Below, piece by piece: positions 61,476-64,000 of a stretch of DNA of 64,000 bases. A model generated the notes under the pieces. The model searched no databases. It was not told the DNA's origin and worked only from the letters and a program-made list of their open reading frames with translations. This DNA is from Flavobacterium sp. Root186. Lineage in GTDB: Bacteria > Bacteroidota > Bacteroidia > Flavobacteriales > Flavobacteriaceae. The first letter of the stretch is position 1; the number at the start of each line of letters is the position of its first letter. Location of the stretch: positions 758,504 to 822,503 of the forward strand of contig NZ_LMHW01000010.1 in the NCBI RefSeq assembly GCF_001428525.1. Reading direction: 5' to 3'. Both the position numbers and the translations under genes were made by a program.

Positions 61476-62849
61476 ATGTCACAAATCGATCTTACATTAA
61501 AAAAAGAGCAAAACAGCACTTTGATTCCCATGGTTATTTTAACCTCTTTGTTTTTTATTTTTGGATTCGTAACCTGGTTGAACGGGCCGCTGATTCCATT
61601 TTTTAAATTAGCGTGTGAACTAACCGAATCACAATCGTATTTTGTGACGTTTGCTTTTTATATTGCCTATTTTGTCATGGCGATTCCATCTTCATTTTTA
61701 ATAGAAAAAGTAGGTTACAAAAACGGAATTTCATTAGGATTAGGTGTGATTGCAGTTGGAGCATTATTATTTTATCCCGCCGCAGCTTCCAGAACTTTTG
61801 GATTTTTCCTAATAGCATTATTTGTAATGGGAACAGGTTTAGCCGTTTTGCAGACAGCAGCAAATCCGTATGTAGTCGTAATTGGCCCGCGTGAAAGTGC
61901 CGCAGCGAGAATCAGCGTTTTAGGAATTGCAAATAAGCTGGCAGGTTTTTTGGCTCCGTTACTTTTGACTTCTTTAGTTTTATCCAATATTGGAGATTAT
62001 TCTGCAGATAAAATTGCCATTATGACTTCGGTTCAAAAAGAAACTGCTTTAGATGCATTGGCTCTGCAATTGCAGACTCCATACATTTATATGGCGGTAA
62101 TTATGCTGGTTTTGGCAGTTTTGGTGAAATTTTCTCCGCTTCCTGAAATCAATTTAGACAATGAAGGGCAAGTAGAACATTTAAGTATTTTCAAACAAAT
62201 AAAAGAAGCATTCAAACATCCGCAATTAGTTTTTGGAGTAATTACATTAATGGTTTACATCGCAGCAGAAGTTTTGGCCGGAGATTCCATCGGCGGATTC
62301 GGAAAACAATTGGGAGTTTATGGCGAAAGCGGTTCTTTTTACTTAAAACTAACTTCGTTTACCATGACTTTTATGGTTGTCGGATATATTTTAGGAATTA
62401 CTTTGATTCCAAAATATGTTTCGCAGGTTTTTGCCTTAAAAGTGTCCGGATTTTTAGGACTTATTTTGGTTGCCTTAATCGTAATACTTTCTCCTAAAAT
62501 CATGATTCAGTTACCGGGAATTCCACAATTGCCTGTAATAATTGTTTTGGTTGCTTTGTTAGGTTTGGCAAATGCACTTTGCTGGCCGGCGATTTGGCCA
62601 ATGGCACTTCAGGATTTGGGCGGATTCACAAAAATTGGCGGCGCCATATTAATTATGGGAATTATTGGCGGCGCTGTTTTTCCATTATTTTATGGTTTAC
62701 TCGCCGATACAATTAATACTTCAAATGCAGCTGAAGGAATTGCTGAAACAGCAAAAAGCGGAAATCAATTGGCCTATTTAATATTATTACCGGCCTATTT
62801 AATGATTGTATTTTTTGCATTCAAAGGGCATAAATACAGGAGCTGGTAG
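61476..62849 (+). CDS. sugar MFS permease (FucP/NagP type)
   Basis: A 457-residue 12-TM proton symporter. FGFVTWLNGPLIPFFKLACELTESQSYFVTFAFYIAYFVMAIPSSFLIEKVGYKNG (residues about 28-83) is the FHS/FucP-type signature, here closest in wording to GlcNAc permease NagP of Bacteroidota and Shewanella. QTAANPYVVVIGPRESAAARI is a second family marker. It follows the epimerase by 34 bases. The next gene, nagB, is 342 bases downstream across a repeat. Confidence 0.92.
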   Translation: MSQIDLTLKKEQNSTLIPMVILTSLFFIFGFVTWLNGPLIPFFKLACELTESQSYFVTFAFYIAYFVMAIPSSFLIEKVGYKNGISLGLGVIAVGALLFYPAAASRTFGFFLIALFVMGTGLAVLQTAANPYVVVIGPRESAAARISVLGIANKLAGFLAPLLLTSLVLSNIGDYSADKIAIMTSVQKETALDALALQLQTPYIYMAVIMLVLAVLVKFSPLPEINLDNEGQVEHLSIFKQIKEAFKHPQLVFGVITLMVYIAAEVLAGDSIGGFGKQLGVYGESGSFYLKLTSFTMTFMVVGYILGITLIPKYVSQVFALKVSGFLGLILVALIVILSPKIMIQLPGIPQLPVIIVLVALLGLANALCWPAIWPMALQDLGGFTKIGGAILIMGIIGGAVFPLFYGLLADTINTSNAAEGIAETAKSGNQLAYLILLPAYLMIVFFAFKGHKYRSW

Positions 62850-63040
62850 TCATTTCGAGGAACGAAGGAATCTTACTATAAATTCTACAAAGACGAGCAA
62901 GTAGAACTTTTATAAAGCTTCACCTCAAAGTTTGTCATTCCGAGGAACGAGGAATCTCCGCAAGAAACTCCACATCGTAAATCGTCAATCTTTGTCGAGC
63001 TTCTTGCGAAGATCCTTCCTCCGTCAGGATGACAAGATTG
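62850..63040. repeat. TGTCATTCCGAGGAACGAGGAATC dispersed repeat (ends mirrored)
   Basis: One arm at 62933-62966 begins TGTCATTCCGAGGAACGAGG; the other at 63001-63034 ends in CCGTCAGGATGACA, so the element folds back. A degenerate start copy follows the MFS stop codon at 62850 (TCATTTCGAGGAACG). It fills most of the 342-base gap before nagB. This kind of repeat is widely known in Bacteroidota genomes. Confidence 0.8.
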
Positions 63041-63191
63041 AGGAGTAACTTCACAGAACACAAACATTCATCCAACATAAAAATCAAGCACTCAAATATC
63101 CAAATTTGAAGTGTTCCAGCTTAACTCATGCTTTTTTTAACCAAAAAAGCATCCAAAAAATTAAATCAAAAACATATTAAAAATATCCACA

Positions 63192-64000
63192 ATGTTAAAA
63201 AGTAAAATAGACAAAGCAACCGGTTTTGAAAAGCGCTTCGAAAACATCAACACCGTTGTTTTTGAAAATTCAGGAGAAGCTTCAAAAGCTGTTGCACAGG
63301 AAATTGCAGCTTTAATCCAGTCGAAACAAAAAGAAAACAAACCTTGTATTTTAGGTCTGGCAACAGGTTCTTCTCCAAAAGGGCTTTACGCTGAATTGGT
63401 AAGGCTTCATAAAGAAGAAGGCCTGAGCTTTAAAAACGTAATCAGTTTTAATCTGGATGAATATTATCCGATGGAACCCAACTCAATCAACAGCTATGTT
63501 CGTTTTATGAAAGAACTTTTGTTTGACCACATTGATATTTTACCTGAAAACGCCCACGTTCCTGACGGACTTTTAACCAAAGAACAAATTGCGGATTACT
63601 GCCACGAATACGAAGCAAAAATCGAAGCTTTAGGCGGAATCGATCTGCAGATTCTGGGAATTGGAGGAAACGGACATATTGGTTTTAACGAATCGGGTTC
63701 GCTTCAAAATTCAAAAACGAGATTAGTTGCTTTAGATCATATTACAAGAGTAGCCGCAAGTAAAGATTTCTTCGGATTAAACAATACGCCGAGAACAGCA
63801 ATCACACTTGGAGTGAAGAAAATCATGGAAGCCAAAAGAGTTATTTTACTGGCTTGGGGAGAAGGAAAAGCAAACATCGTAAAAAGATCAGTTGAAGACG
63901 AGGTTACAAACAGAGTTCCGGCTTCTTTTTTACAGGAACATGATGATGCTGTTTTTATTTTAGATAAGGAAGCTTCTTCAAAATTAACCAGAATCAATAA
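63192..64000 (+). CDS. nagB: glucosamine-6-phosphate deaminase, 3'-truncated by the window
   Basis: The visible part is 269 residues with no stop codon before the edge. It converts glucosamine-6-phosphate to fructose-6-phosphate and ammonia. Motifs are LATGSSPKGLYAEL, ISFNLDEYYPM (catalytic Asp), LGIGGNGHIGFNESGS and the later TAITLGVKKIMEA. The N-terminal extension (MLKSKIDKATGFEKRFENINTVVF) suggests the long Bacteroidota form that carries a C-terminal PIG-L deacetylase-like domain, which could be confirmed only beyond the edge. It links the operon to amino-sugar catabolism. Confidence 0.95.
   Translation, partial: MLKSKIDKATGFEKRFENINTVVFENSGEASKAVAQEIAALIQSKQKENKPCILGLATGSSPKGLYAELVRLHKEEGLSFKNVISFNLDEYYPMEPNSINSYVRFMKELLFDHIDILPENAHVPDGLLTKEQIADYCHEYEAKIEALGGIDLQILGIGGNGHIGFNESGSLQNSKTRLVALDHITRVAASKDFFGLNNTPRTAITLGVKKIMEAKRVILLAWGEGKANIVKRSVEDEVTNRVPASFLQEHDDAVFILDKEASSKLTRIN

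Noticed and set aside
62885..63067. 60-residue minus-strand frame
   Set aside because: It lies entirely inside the TGTCATTCCG dispersed repeat.
1..64000. CRISPR array, tRNA, rRNA, insertion sequence or prophage
   Set aside because: No regularly spaced direct repeats with unique spacers, no cloverleaf or rRNA-like sequence, no transposase, integrase or phage structural gene was seen while reading both strands.

Overview
The window comes from a Flavobacterium-like member of the Bacteroidota. The evidence is low G+C, almost no Shine-Dalgarno sequences, -7 boxes of the TAnnTTTG type, many short lipoproteins with a signal-peptide Cys, a type IX secretion (T9SS) sorting domain, and a family-typical gene stock (YceI, GlpD, CydAB, M1 peptidase, TPR histidine kinases). 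I saw no tRNA, rRNA, insertion sequence, prophage or CRISPR array. All genes look chromosomal and intact except nagB, which runs off the right edge.

Layout. 1-2.4 kb: trpE on the minus strand, preceded by a leader peptide with three consecutive Trp codons and a terminator/antiterminator, i.e. a ribosome-mediated attenuator; a small lipoprotein gene follows trpE. 2.4-7.3 kb: a secreted beta-helix protein, a MarR-nitroreductase-YceI operon with twin palindromic operators, and glpD. 7.8-18.1 kb: a sulfur/persulfide handling block (a CstB-like dioxygenase-rhodanese, two YeeE/YedE half-transporters, a TauE exporter, a Crp/Fnr regulator and a single-domain rhodanese). Interleaved with it are cydAB (bd oxidase), an HD phosphohydrolase and a Panacea-domain antitoxin-like gene overlapping a two-TM partner. 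18.2-24.8 kb: GapN-like dehydrogenase, M1 peptidase, esterase-TPR, ACT protein and GNAT. 25-31.4 kb: a tripartite RND efflux operon. 31.4-36.2 kb: an NTF2/DJ-1 fusion, a DeoR regulator divergent from a 5'-nucleotidase, and a GH1 beta-glucosidase.

36.3-43.7 kb: small secreted proteins, an operon of a lone HsdR-N nuclease-like protein with PH-SHOCT and TM2 proteins, and a TPR histidine kinase/response regulator with a tiny lipoprotein and a structured leader. 43.8-49.9 kb: a seven-PAS histidine kinase with CheY-like regulator, divergent from a processive glycosyltransferase that has a textbook sigma-54 promoter. 50-54.2 kb: NmrA reductase, AraC regulator, and a TetR-MFS drug-efflux pair with TetR palindromes in front of both genes. 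54.2-64 kb: a carbohydrate regulon with a T9SS beta-helix protein, a CBM9-like protein, a LacI regulator, and an operon of sugar nucleotidyltransferase, NahK-like kinase, UDP-sugar epimerase, sugar MFS permease and nagB. Four copies of one LacI-type operator bracket this region.

Intergenic DNA is rich in imperfect inverted repeats, often starting within a few bases of a stop codon. Intrinsic terminators are common and often bidirectional. The strongest observations are the trp attenuator, the LacI operators with near-identical spacing to the -7 box, the sigma-54 promoter, and the Panacea/TM gene pair.
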